Source: Hoeflea sp. YIM 152468 (GTDB lineage Bacteria > Pseudomonadota > Alphaproteobacteria > Rhizobiales > Rhizobiaceae). Taken from it: DNA of 64,000 nt. Under the pieces are notes generated by a model. That model was given only the letters and a program-made list of their open reading frames with translations, had not been told where the DNA came from and searched no databases. The stretch's first letter is position 1; each line of letters opens with the position of its first letter. Positions 8,230 to 15,698 of the stretch are shown piece by piece. The DNA is taken from contig NZ_JARGET010000031.1 in NCBI RefSeq assembly GCF_029210485.1, positions 1 to 64,000 of the forward strand. The letters run 5' to 3'. The translations under genes were made by a program, and so were the position numbers.

Positions 8230-9569
8230 CAGACCGCCGTTGCTGCCGGATGAGCGGCCATGCTGCGCCAGGGCAGGACCGCGCCGAGTGCTTCGGCGGC
8301 CTCGATACCGGACCGCAGCCCGTCTTCGTGAAAGCCGTAGCCGGTCCAGGCACCGGCAAAATAGGTGTTGTTGTCACCCTGGATCTGCTTGAGCCGGGCC
8401 TGGACCTGCATGGCATCGGTGCCGAACTGGGGGTGATCGTAACTGTACTCGCCAAACACCAGCTCCGGCCGCGGTTCGCGATCGGGATTCAGCGTCACGA
8501 ACAAGGGCTTTTCCGAATCAATGCCTTGCAGCCGGTTCATCCAGTAGGACACGGCAACGTTTGCATCGTTCTTCTGGTCGGAAGAGCGCAGATAGTTCCA
8601 GGAAGCCCAGACCTTCCTGCGTGTCGGCATCAGATTCGCGTCGCGGTGCAGGACAACCCGGTTGGGGCTGTAGGGGATGGCGGTGAGGATCTGGTGTTCC
8701 TGCGGTGTCGGCCGGTCGAGACTGCGCAACGCCTGATCCGTATGGCAGGCGAGGATGACCCGGTCATAAAACCGGGTGCGGCCCAATGTGTCGAGGATGT
8801 CGACACCGTGGCTGCTGCGGCGCACAGAGACGACGCCTGCGCCGAGATTGACGCGCTCGCCGAGCGGTGCCAGCAGCTTGTCGAGATAGGTGCGGCTGCC
8901 GCCGGTGACCGTGCGCCAGACCGGCCGCTCGATATTGATCAGGCGGTGATTTTCGAAGAAATTGACGAAATGCGTCGCAGGAAACTTCAGCATCTGCTTG
9001 GCCGGGGTTGACCAGATCGCGGCGGCCATTGGCACCAGATAATTGTTCATGAACCCCGGCGAAAAGCCGCGCCAGTTGAGGTAATCGCCAATCGAGCGGG
9101 CCGCCAGATGCCCGGCAGCCCGGTCCTGCAGGCAGATCCGGTTGAACCGCAGGATTTCGCGCAGCATCATCAGGAACGACGGCCGCAGCAGATTGCGTTT
9201 CTGAGCAAACAGGGTCCACAGGCTGTCGCCGCCCCATTCCAGCTTGCCGTGATCCAGCGACAAGGCAAAGCTCATGTCGCTCTCGTGGGTGTTGACGCCC
9301 AGATGGGCGAACAAGGCCGTCAGATTGGGGTAATTGAGCTCGTTGTAGACGATGAAGCCGGTGTCGACGGAGATCGGCGTGCCATCGTAGTCGATGTCGA
9401 CCGTGGCGGTGTGGCCGCCGGGGCGTTTTTCTGCCTCATAAAGGGTGACGTCATGCAGATCCCTGAGCGCCCAGGCAGCCGACGCACCGGAAATGCCGGA
9501 ACCGACAATGGCAACTTTCAAACGTCGGGGGGTGGTGGAGACGGTATAGGGCTTGAGATGAACGTTCAT
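8229..9569 (-). CDS. FAD-dependent amine-oxidase-like oxidoreductase
   Basis: Flavoprotein of 446 residues with an N-terminal Rossmann motif (V-A-I-V-G-S-G-I-S-G, glycines 23, 25 and 28), the E-x-x-x-R-P-G-G-H loop that follows in amine-oxidase-like enzymes, and a C-terminal F-A-G-A-W-T-G-Y-G-F-H-E-D-G flavin-binding segment. It resembles the flavoproteins that accompany DUF1365 and a Cfa-like methylase in ChrR regulons, where desaturation or oxidation of modified acyl chains has been proposed. It overlaps phr by ATGA upstream and DUF1365 by one base downstream, so the three are tightly co-translated. Confidence 0.88.
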   Translation of the reverse strand: MNVHLKPYTVSTTPRRLKVAIVGSGISGASAAWALRDLHDVTLYEAEKRPGGHTATVDIDYDGTPISVDTGFIVYNELNYPNLTALFAHLGVNTHESDMSFALSLDHGKLEWGGDSLWTLFAQKRNLLRPSFLMMLREILRFNRICLQDRAAGHLAARSIGDYLNWRGFSPGFMNNYLVPMAAAIWSTPAKQMLKFPATHFVNFFENHRLINIERPVWRTVTGGSRTYLDKLLAPLGERVNLGAGVVSVRRSSHGVDILDTLGRTRFYDRVILACHTDQALRSLDRPTPQEHQILTAIPYSPNRVVLHRDANLMPTRRKVWASWNYLRSSDQKNDANVAVSYWMNRLQGIDSEKPLFVTLNPDREPRPELVFGEYSYDHPQFGTDAMQVQARLKQIQGDNNTYFAGAWTGYGFHEDGLRSGIEAAEALGAVLPWRSMAAHPAATAV

Positions 9570-11032
9570 GCGGCATCCTTGATCTGCCTGTAGGCAGCCA
9601 GCGCGCGGTCACGCGCCAGTTTGTGATCGACAATCGGGTGGGGGTAGGTTTCGCCCAGGCGAACGCCAGCAGAGATCAGCACGCTGTCGGGTGCGCGCCA
9701 CGGCTTGTGGATGAATTTCGTCGGCATTTCGGCCAGTTCGGGCACATAGCTGCGGACATAGTCGCCGTCCGGATCGAATTTCTCGCCCTGCAGCACCGGA
9801 TTGAAGATCCGGAAAAAGGGCGCGGCATCGGCGCCCGAGCCGGCCACCCATTGCCAGCTTGCGGCATTGGAAGCCGGGTCCGCGTCGACCAGCGTGTCCC
9901 AGAACCAGGCCTCGCCCTGGCGCCAATCGATCATCAGATGCTTGGTCAGGAACGAGGCCACGATCATGCGCACGCGGTTGTGCATCCAGCCGGTCTGCCA
10001 GAGCTGGCGCATGCCTGCATCGACAAGGGGGTAACCGGTCTGGCCGTTTTGCCAGGCCGTCAACGATCCTTGGTTGTCTAGCCAGGCAAAGTCATCGAAT
10101 TTCCGATTGTGATTGGCTTGGGGCAGGGCAGGGTTGTTGGCCAGCAGATGCCAGGCAAATTCGCGCCAGCCGAGTTCCTTGCGGAATTTGCCGCGATCGT
10201 CCGGCGCGGCATCATTGTCGGTGGTCTTCAACGCTTCGACAATCTGAGCCGGGGTGATTTCACCGGCGGCAAGATGCGGAGACAGGCCGGAGGTGGCGGC
10301 AATGCCGGGCATGTCACGACGCTCTGCGTAGCCACGCATGCGGTTTTCCAGGAAATCCGACAACCGCGCCAGGGCGCCGTCTTCGCCGGGCGTCCAGGTT
10401 TTGGCCAGTCCCGCTGACCAGTCAGGGCCGGTGGGCAGCAGGCCCCAGCTGTCAAGCGTTTGCGCGGGCAGCTCAGACAGGCCGGCAACGGGTGTCAGCG
10501 CGGTGGGCGCGGCAATGATAGCGGACGGCCGGTCTTCGACATCGCTTTCCAGCGCGCGCCAGAACGGGCTGTAGACTTTGTAAGAGCCGCCGGAGCCGGT
10601 GCGACAACGCGAGGGCTCATGCAGCAAGTGTCCCGCGAAACTTTCGGCCGTGTAACCATCCGACAGCAGGACAGTTTTCAAAGCCGAATCAGCGGCTTGA
10701 AAAGCCGGATCGTAGCGCCTGTTCCAGTAGATCGCAGACGCGCCGGTTTGCCTCAGCAGCTCGGGGATCAGCTCGGCCGGATCGCCGCTGAGCAGAATCA
10801 GCGGGGCGCCGAGATGCGCGAGCCTCTCCGACAGGCGCGACAAGGACTGATGCAGCCACCAGCTGCGCGCCGCCCCCAGCGGCCGGGCAGGGCTGGCGGT
10901 CTCCCGGATATAAACAGGAATCAGTGCGCAATGCCGGCTCGCCGCATCCAGCGCGGCATTGTTGCCGATCCGCAAGTCATTGCGGAACCAGACAATCGCG
11001 CTGCCTTTTGACGTTGGGATGGCGTTGATCAT
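9566..11032 (-). CDS. phrB: deoxyribodipyrimidine photolyase
   Basis: Light-dependent repair of cyclobutane pyrimidine dimers with FAD and an antenna cofactor. The N-terminal part (I-V-W-F-R-N-D-L-R-I) is the antenna-binding domain, and the C-terminal part has the class I photolyase FAD-binding signature (D-W-R-Q-G-E-A-W-F-W, then W-Q-W-V-A-G-S-G-A-D-A, F-R-I-F-N-P), with normal family length (488 residues). ATG at 11032 is taken as the start; a TTG at 11041 is possible. It is the first gene of a five-gene operon and is preceded by a sigmaE-type promoter. Photolyase under sigmaE-ChrR control is known in Rhodobacter. A cryptochrome-like function cannot be ruled out by eye. Confidence 0.92.
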   Translation of the reverse strand: MINAIPTSKGSAIVWFRNDLRIGNNAALDAASRHCALIPVYIRETASPARPLGAARSWWLHQSLSRLSERLAHLGAPLILLSGDPAELIPELLRQTGASAIYWNRRYDPAFQAADSALKTVLLSDGYTAESFAGHLLHEPSRCRTGSGGSYKVYSPFWRALESDVEDRPSAIIAAPTALTPVAGLSELPAQTLDSWGLLPTGPDWSAGLAKTWTPGEDGALARLSDFLENRMRGYAERRDMPGIAATSGLSPHLAAGEITPAQIVEALKTTDNDAAPDDRGKFRKELGWREFAWHLLANNPALPQANHNRKFDDFAWLDNQGSLTAWQNGQTGYPLVDAGMRQLWQTGWMHNRVRMIVASFLTKHLMIDWRQGEAWFWDTLVDADPASNAASWQWVAGSGADAAPFFRIFNPVLQGEKFDPDGDYVRSYVPELAEMPTKFIHKPWRAPDSVLISAGVRLGETYPHPIVDHKLARDRALAAYRQIKDAA

Positions 11033-11080
11033 TCGACGCAAAGATTCCGTTTGGGCGAAAGTCGCCGGGCCTTTTGCTGT

Positions 11081-11110
11081 CTCATACGGCGCTACGGAAA
11101 AGTCGGATCA
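11081..11110 (-). promoter_or_regulatory. candidate sigmaE-type promoter of the photolyase operon
   Basis: On the minus strand TGATCC (11110-11105), 18 bases, then TATGAG (11086-11081). This repeats the spacing and the -35 of the site before the chrR-like gene and fits the ChrR-sigmaE consensus with a variant -10. It would start transcription about 40 bases before the photolyase ATG. Confidence 0.65.
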
Positions 11111-11170
11111 GAATTTTCTTGGGAAAATATGCTGGTTTTCCACCAAGTTGCGGCAGTGGCTGGGCAAAAT

Positions 11171-11208
11171 AAAAAAAGACCGCACCCTGATCGGGGGTGC
11201 AGTCTTTT
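11171..11208 (-). terminator. terminator after tRNA-Asn
   Basis: Read on the minus strand, AAAAGACTGCACCC pairs with GGGTGCGGTCTTTT (one G-U pair) around a short loop and is followed by a T run. It starts a few bases beyond the CCA end of tRNA-Asn. Confidence 0.85.
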
Positions 11209-11214
11209 GGAATT

Positions 11215-11289
11215 TGGCTCCCCGGGCCGGATTCGAACCAGCGACCGATCGATTAACAGTCGATTGCTCTACCACTGAGCTACCGGGGA
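11215..11289 (-). tRNA. tRNA-Asn (GTT)
   Basis: The minus strand folds as a complete tRNA: acceptor TCCCCGG with CCGGGGA, D arm GTAGCTCAGTGGTAGAGC, anticodon loop CTGTTAA (anticodon GTT), and T arm with GGTTCGAATCC. The CCA end is encoded. A strong terminator follows, so it looks like a single-gene transcript. Confidence 0.97.
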
Positions 11290-11457
11290 TCACTGCCTTA
11301 GCAGCGAGGGGGCTATACCAAATGCCTCTCCGATTTGCCAAGCTGTTTTTAAAGAAATGTGTTGATCTTGCCAAGACAGGTGGAAAAGCCCATCTGTTTG
11401 CAGTGAAATCGGGGTTTCCGCGGCCCGGAACTACCGCAGACCGCAAGACCGGATACA

Positions 11458-11793
11458 ATGTCACGCAAACGTTTTTTCGATTTTCACGCTGGCCTTGGCG
11501 AAATCCGGCTCGGTTCCAGGCGTTTCCGGATGCCCCAGAGTGCACCGGTGCGAATCGCCCTGGGCTCAGGCCTGGTTGTCGGCGGAATTCTGGGGTTCTT
11601 GCCAATTCTCGGATTCTGGATGTTTCCGCTTGGCTTGCTGGTGCTGTCGCAGGATGTGCCTGTCGTGCGCCGGTGGCGGCGGATTTTTGTGGTCAGGATG
11701 CGGCGCAGGGCCGGGACGAAGCCGGGCGCCGGCCCGCGCACCGGCGCGAAGCAGAGCCAATGCCCACCAGCGGCTGACACAACAGACGAGTGA
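11458..11793 (+). CDS. small membrane protein conserved in rhizobia, function unknown
   Basis: A 111-residue protein with a basic N terminus, a hydrophobic hairpin at about residues 27-60 (two short helices around G-I-L-G-F-L-P-I-L-G-F-W-M), then R-R-W-R-R and a basic, low-complexity tail. The G-F-L-P-I-L-G-F-W-x-x-P-L-G-L-L-V-L-S core is typical of a small inner-membrane family found next to tRNA genes in related genomes. It lies between two tRNAs that run on the opposite strand. I know no function for it. Confidence 0.7.
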   Translation: MSRKRFFDFHAGLGEIRLGSRRFRMPQSAPVRIALGSGLVVGGILGFLPILGFWMFPLGLLVLSQDVPVVRRWRRIFVVRMRRRAGTKPGAGPRTGAKQSQCPPAADTTDE

Positions 11794-11816
11794 GACAAAC
11801 AAACTGGTGCGGGGAA

Positions 11817-11890
11817 TGGAGGCCTCGCCCGGAATCGAACCGGGGTGCAAGGATTTGCAGTCCTCTGCGTAACCACTCCGCCACGAGGCC
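11817..11890 (-). tRNA. tRNA-Cys (GCA)
   Basis: The minus strand gives a full cloverleaf: acceptor GGCCTCG with CGAGGCC, anticodon loop CTGCAAA (anticodon GCA), T arm with GGTTCGATTCC, discriminator T and an encoded CCA end. Confidence 0.97.
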
Positions 11891-12092
11891 TCATGCCGGA
11901 CACTGACCGGATGGCTGGCAAATAGCCGGAGAATCACCCCTGCGCAAGGGGCATGTTGGGAAGTAAGGCTGCTTTCTCCGTCAGATGTCCGGTTGAAAAC
12001 CGTGAAATTGACCGGATCGTCGGTGGCTTGGCTTGAAACTCGGGGTTCACCGCTTTAATGAAGCGCAAGACCAGTTGCATCGGAGAGACCGG

Positions 12093-12767
12093 ATGGGCAC
12101 CGACTATCAAGAAGCGCGCCAGAAAATGGTGGACCACCAGATCCGCACCACGGACGTCACATCACATTCGGTGTTGAAGGCGTTCCTGACGGTGGCGCGG
12201 GAGGATTTTGTTCCCACGCCGCTCAAGCCGCTGGCCTATATCGACAGCGACATTCAAATCTCCGCTGGCGGCGAGAACGGCATCGGCCGCTACATCATGG
12301 AACCTTCGCCGCTGGCGAAGCTCTTGGAGCTGGCCGAGGTCAACCGCAATCAGGTGGTGCTGGAAATCGGCTGCGGGTCTGGCTATTCCGCCGCGCTGCT
12401 GTCGTTGCTGGCCGGATCGGTTGTCGCCGTTGAAAGCGATGCCGCCCTAGCCGAAGCGGCGAGCGAACGGCTCAGGGAGACCGGCTATGATAACGTGGCC
12501 GTGGTGACCGGCGATCTGGAAAAGGGTTACCCGGCAGAAGGCCCTTACGATCTGATTTTCTTCAATGGTTCGGTGGACGAAGTGCCTGGCGCATTGTTCG
12601 ATCAGTTGCACGATGGCGGCAGGCTGGTCGTGGTGATCGGACAAGGACTGGCGGCAAAGGCACATTTGTACGTCAAGGAAGGCGGCGTTGTCTCCGGCCG
12701 GCCGGCGTTCAACCTGTCGGTCAAGCCCTTGCCGGGTTTCCGCTTGGCTGCGGAATTCGTGTTTTAG
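12093..12767 (+). CDS. protein-L-isoaspartate O-methyltransferase family protein
   Basis: SAM-dependent methyltransferase of the PIMT family (224 residues): N-terminal M-V-D-H-Q-I-R, the helper segment F-V-P, and SAM motif V-L-E-I-G-C-G-S-G-Y-S-A-A-L-L. ATG at 12093 has GGAGAG upstream. It precedes tolC, as in many Rhizobiales. A second, more typical family member (pcm) lies at 38.8 kb. This copy lacks the usual G-x-G-Q-x-I-S-x-P loop (it has A-G-G-E-N-G-I-G-R), so its substrate may differ. Confidence 0.85.
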   Translation: MGTDYQEARQKMVDHQIRTTDVTSHSVLKAFLTVAREDFVPTPLKPLAYIDSDIQISAGGENGIGRYIMEPSPLAKLLELAEVNRNQVVLEIGCGSGYSAALLSLLAGSVVAVESDAALAEAASERLRETGYDNVAVVTGDLEKGYPAEGPYDLIFFNGSVDEVPGALFDQLHDGGRLVVVIGQGLAAKAHLYVKEGGVVSGRPAFNLSVKPLPGFRLAAEFVF

Positions 12768-12971
12768 TCCCTGCAATAGCAGCCGAACACGGGGTGCTGC
12801 CGATTGTCGCGCTGTTGCGCGTTGGCAACTTGATGGGGATTAGTGGCCGAGCCATTGGCTTGTTTGATTGCGTCTGGCGGCACAAACCATCATATGTTGA
12901 TGCAACACCATGATAGTGTCCTGCGCTTGCCCGGGGCGCCCCGAAGTTTGCGCTTGCTGGAGTATGTACTC

Positions 12972-14306
12972 GTGTCGTTTGTCAAGAATTTCCTCGCTTG
13001 CGTCGCCTTGGTCCCGGTGTTGGCGCTCACGCCTCAATCGGTTTCGGCGGAGACGTTGTATCAGGCGATGGCGAAGGCGTATGAGAACAACCCCGATCTC
13101 AATGCGGCCCGTGCGGGTCTGCGGGCGACCGATGAAGGGGTGGCTCTGGCAAAATCTGGATACCGCCCGTTCATTGGAGCGGAAGCGGTCGCCACCTCCA
13201 CCAACACCGAAGGCCGCGTGACCAATTCCGCCAGTATCGGCGTGTCGATCACCCAGACCCTGTTTGACGGATTTCAGACCCGCAACAATGTCCGTGCTGC
13301 CGAGGCCCAGGTCTTTGCCGGACGCGAAAATTTGCGCGGCACCGAAATCGATATACTGCTCGCCACGGTTCAGGCCTATGCCAATGTCAACCGTGACAAC
13401 CAGATTGTCGTCTACCGCAAGCAGAACATTGCCTTCCTGCAGGAGCAGTTTTCTGCGGCGCGGGCACGCTTTGATGTGGGCGAAAGCACGCGCACAGATG
13501 TGAGCCTGGCTGAAGCCGAGCTGGCGGGGGCCAAGGCCAGCCTGACGGCGGCCGTTGCCCAGGCCAAGTCCAGCGCGGCGGTCTATGCACAGATCGTCGG
13601 CTCGGTGCCCAAGTCACTCAAGGCGGTGGCACTGCCGCGCAAGCTGCTTCCGCGCAGTCTTGATATCGCGGTTGCCCAGGGCACGACCGATCATCCGGTG
13701 GTTCTGGCCGCCTTGCATGGTGTCGATGCCGCCGGTTTTGCCGTTAAATCCGAGGAGGGAACGTTTCTTCCAGGGGTCAAGGTCGTCGGCTCGGTTGCCG
13801 AGGCCGATGGCGGCATCACCACAGGTCAGGTTCAGGCCAAGGTGACCATCCCGCTCTACCAAGGCGGTGCAGCGTCAGCGAGTGTCCGCCAGGCCAAGGA
13901 AAAGCTGGGTCAACAGCGGATTCTGGTTGATTCGGCGCGCCGCTCTATCGAGCAGTCGGTGGTGTCGTCCTGGACGCAAATGGAGGCCGCAATCGCGACC
14001 ATTGAAGCCAACAAGGCTCAGCTGTCAGCCGCCAATCTTGCCTTGAACGGTGTGGTCGAGGAGCGCCGTGTCGGTCAACGTACTACGCTGGATGTGCTCA
14101 ATGCCCAGCAAACCGTGCTCACAGCCAAGGAAGCGATTTCCCAGTCGGAGCGCAATGCGATCGTTGCAAGTTTCTCGGTGCTTGCATCCACCGGCAAACT
14201 GACCATCGACCGGCTCGGCTTGCACGTCGCCAACTATCAGCCGGAAGTGCATTACGAGGCCACCAAGGACCGCTGGTATGGTCTTCGCACGGTTGACGGC
14301 CGCTGA
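12972..14306 (+). CDS. tolC: TolC-family outer membrane channel
   Basis: Outer membrane exit duct for type I secretion and RND efflux. After a signal peptide (F-L-A-C-V-A-L-V-P-V-L-A-L-T-P-Q-S-V-S-A) the mature part starts with E-T-L-Y-Q-A-M-A-K-A-Y-E-N-N-P-D-L, typical of TolC. Two outer membrane efflux repeats with long amphipathic helices follow, including R-V-G-Q-R-T-T-L-D-V-L-N-A-Q near the C terminus. I choose the GTG at 12972 because GGAG lies ten bases upstream and the signal peptide begins there; a longer frame starting at 12894 or 12843 is open. It stands in the order PIMT-tolC-popZ-valS. Confidence 0.9.
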   Translation: MSFVKNFLACVALVPVLALTPQSVSAETLYQAMAKAYENNPDLNAARAGLRATDEGVALAKSGYRPFIGAEAVATSTNTEGRVTNSASIGVSITQTLFDGFQTRNNVRAAEAQVFAGRENLRGTEIDILLATVQAYANVNRDNQIVVYRKQNIAFLQEQFSAARARFDVGESTRTDVSLAEAELAGAKASLTAAVAQAKSSAAVYAQIVGSVPKSLKAVALPRKLLPRSLDIAVAQGTTDHPVVLAALHGVDAAGFAVKSEEGTFLPGVKVVGSVAEADGGITTGQVQAKVTIPLYQGGAASASVRQAKEKLGQQRILVDSARRSIEQSVVSSWTQMEAAIATIEANKAQLSAANLALNGVVEERRVGQRTTLDVLNAQQTVLTAKEAISQSERNAIVASFSVLASTGKLTIDRLGLHVANYQPEVHYEATKDRWYGLRTVDGR

Positions 14307-14310
14307 CCGA

Positions 14311-14340
14311 CCCTGACTGACCCTGACTGACCCTGATTGA
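14311..14340. repeat. three tandem copies of a 10-bp unit
   Basis: CCCTGACTGA is repeated at 14311, 14321 and 14331 (the last copy with one change), just after the tolC stop. Every copy carries TGA. Probably a simple slippage repeat. Confidence 0.8.
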
Positions 14341-14514
14341 CCCAAGCGTCGGGCCCGTAAGCGGCGGTCGTGTGCGAGGCATCCGCGTGAATTCCTGTGC
14401 ATGAACCCGCAAGCGGTGAAAGCTGCGATTCTCAAGTCGGGGTCAATGCCCTAAACTGGGGAAGTGATTCGCCGGTTTGTCCGAACCTGGCGACGGGAGT
14501 AACGGAGCGTAATT

Positions 14515-15318
14515 ATGGGACAGGCCGGCGCACAGCGCGAACCTTCAATGGAAGAAATTCTGGCTTCCATTCGCAGGATCATCGAGAACAACGAGCCTGG
14601 ACAGGATGGCAATCCGGCTGAGTCCGAGAGCCACGCCAGCTACAGCGGCGCGGAGGATGACACTGCGGCCGAAGTCGTGGCGGATCAGGAAGCCGGCGTC
14701 AACGGATCAGTTTCCGCTTATCGTGAAACTGCTGCACAGCCGGTTTCTCTGGCTGACGTGGCCGCGCGGGCCCGCGCAACGCCTCAACCGTTTTCGGCCG
14801 AAGTGCACTCGCTGGAAGTCAGCCTCGATATTCCGGCTCCGGGCGATGAACCTGCGCTGGTTTCCGACACCGATGTCGGGTCGGAAGCCGATGACGCCGC
14901 CGCCGACGAACTGCGCGAAGCGTTGCTGTCGGACGAACCAGTCGTAGCGGCTGTCGACGATATTTCGGCCGCAGCCGAGCCGGTTGCCGACACCGGTGCG
15001 GGCTCTCAGGCCCAGTCCGAGAGCGAGAGCGAGAGCGAAGCCGAAGCCGCACCTGCAGAGACGCCGGAGGATGCTGCAACGGTGCCGCAACAGGGCGGCA
15101 GTCAGTTGATTTCGTTGCAGACCGGAGAAAAGGTTGCCGCTGCCTTCGGCGAGCTTGATGCGGCCATACTGCAAGGCCAGAGGCGCTCATTTGACGAGAT
15201 TGCCGAAGAAATGCTGCGTCCGATGCTGACGCAGTGGCTTGATGACAATTTGCCGACCCTGGTGGAACGGCTTGTCCGGGAAGAAATCGAACGGGTGGCT
15301 CGCGGCAATCGCCGCTGA
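14515..15318 (+). CDS. popZ: PopZ-like polar organising protein (DUF2497)
   Basis: Scaffold protein that assembles at cell poles and anchors ParB/centromeres in alphaproteobacteria. The 267-residue protein has the three-part layout of the family: a short N-terminal helix E-P-S-M-E-E-I-L-A-S-I-R-R-I-I (about 9-23), a long acidic, Ala/Glu/Ser-rich disordered linker with an S-E dipeptide run (about 160-172), and the C-terminal helices E-M-L-R-P-M-L-T-Q-W-L-D-D-N-L-P-x-L-V-E-R-L-V-R-E-E-I that drive oligomerisation. ATG at 14515 follows an AACGGAG. Position between tolC and valS is the usual one in this order. Confidence 0.92.
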   Translation: MGQAGAQREPSMEEILASIRRIIENNEPGQDGNPAESESHASYSGAEDDTAAEVVADQEAGVNGSVSAYRETAAQPVSLADVAARARATPQPFSAEVHSLEVSLDIPAPGDEPALVSDTDVGSEADDAAADELREALLSDEPVVAAVDDISAAAEPVADTGAGSQAQSESESESEAEAAPAETPEDAATVPQQGGSQLISLQTGEKVAAAFGELDAAILQGQRRSFDEIAEEMLRPMLTQWLDDNLPTLVERLVREEIERVARGNRR

Positions 15319-15698
15319 CTTCTCGACCTCCATTGCTGCTCAACGGGTCTGTCCCACGGCAAGGCCGCTTGTCCGGCCGGTCGGGGCAGGGGGCGGGATC
15401 CCAGGTCCGAAGCGGCAGGGCTTGCCTTGGTGTCGCACCGGGTGCCGCGCCGGCATGCGCTCGAGACTGCGCCCTGACCGGCGTGAGGGGTTTGCTGCTT
15501 GAATGGAACTGCTGCTATGAGCACGCATAGTTGATCTGAAACGATGATATGGTGTCGACCTGGTCCAGCATGTGACACGCGGTCAATGCGCTGTTCTGCG
15601 CCGGCAGGCTGATCGGCTTGCGCCGGGGTCGTGTTGACTCCACCATGTCGTTCCGGTTTATGCCCATCCTGTCCCTTTAGATGCGAATGGTCCCGATA
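15319..15698. other. popZ-valS intergenic region
   Basis: About 380 bases without a credible gene. The only feature I can support is a promoter-like pair before valS. Short frames here are antisense or have no starts with ribosome binding sites. Confidence 0.5.
15634..15662 (+). promoter_or_regulatory. sigma70-type promoter candidate of valS
   Basis: TTGACT at 15634-15639, 17 bases, TTTATG at 15657-15662. Transcription would start near 15669, about 30 bases before the ATG at 15699, which supports that start over the one at 15681. Confidence 0.5.

Noticed and set aside
10959-11777. 272-codon frame on the plus strand
   Set aside because: Runs across the photolyase start and a tRNA gene; the true gene at its end is the small membrane protein in another frame.
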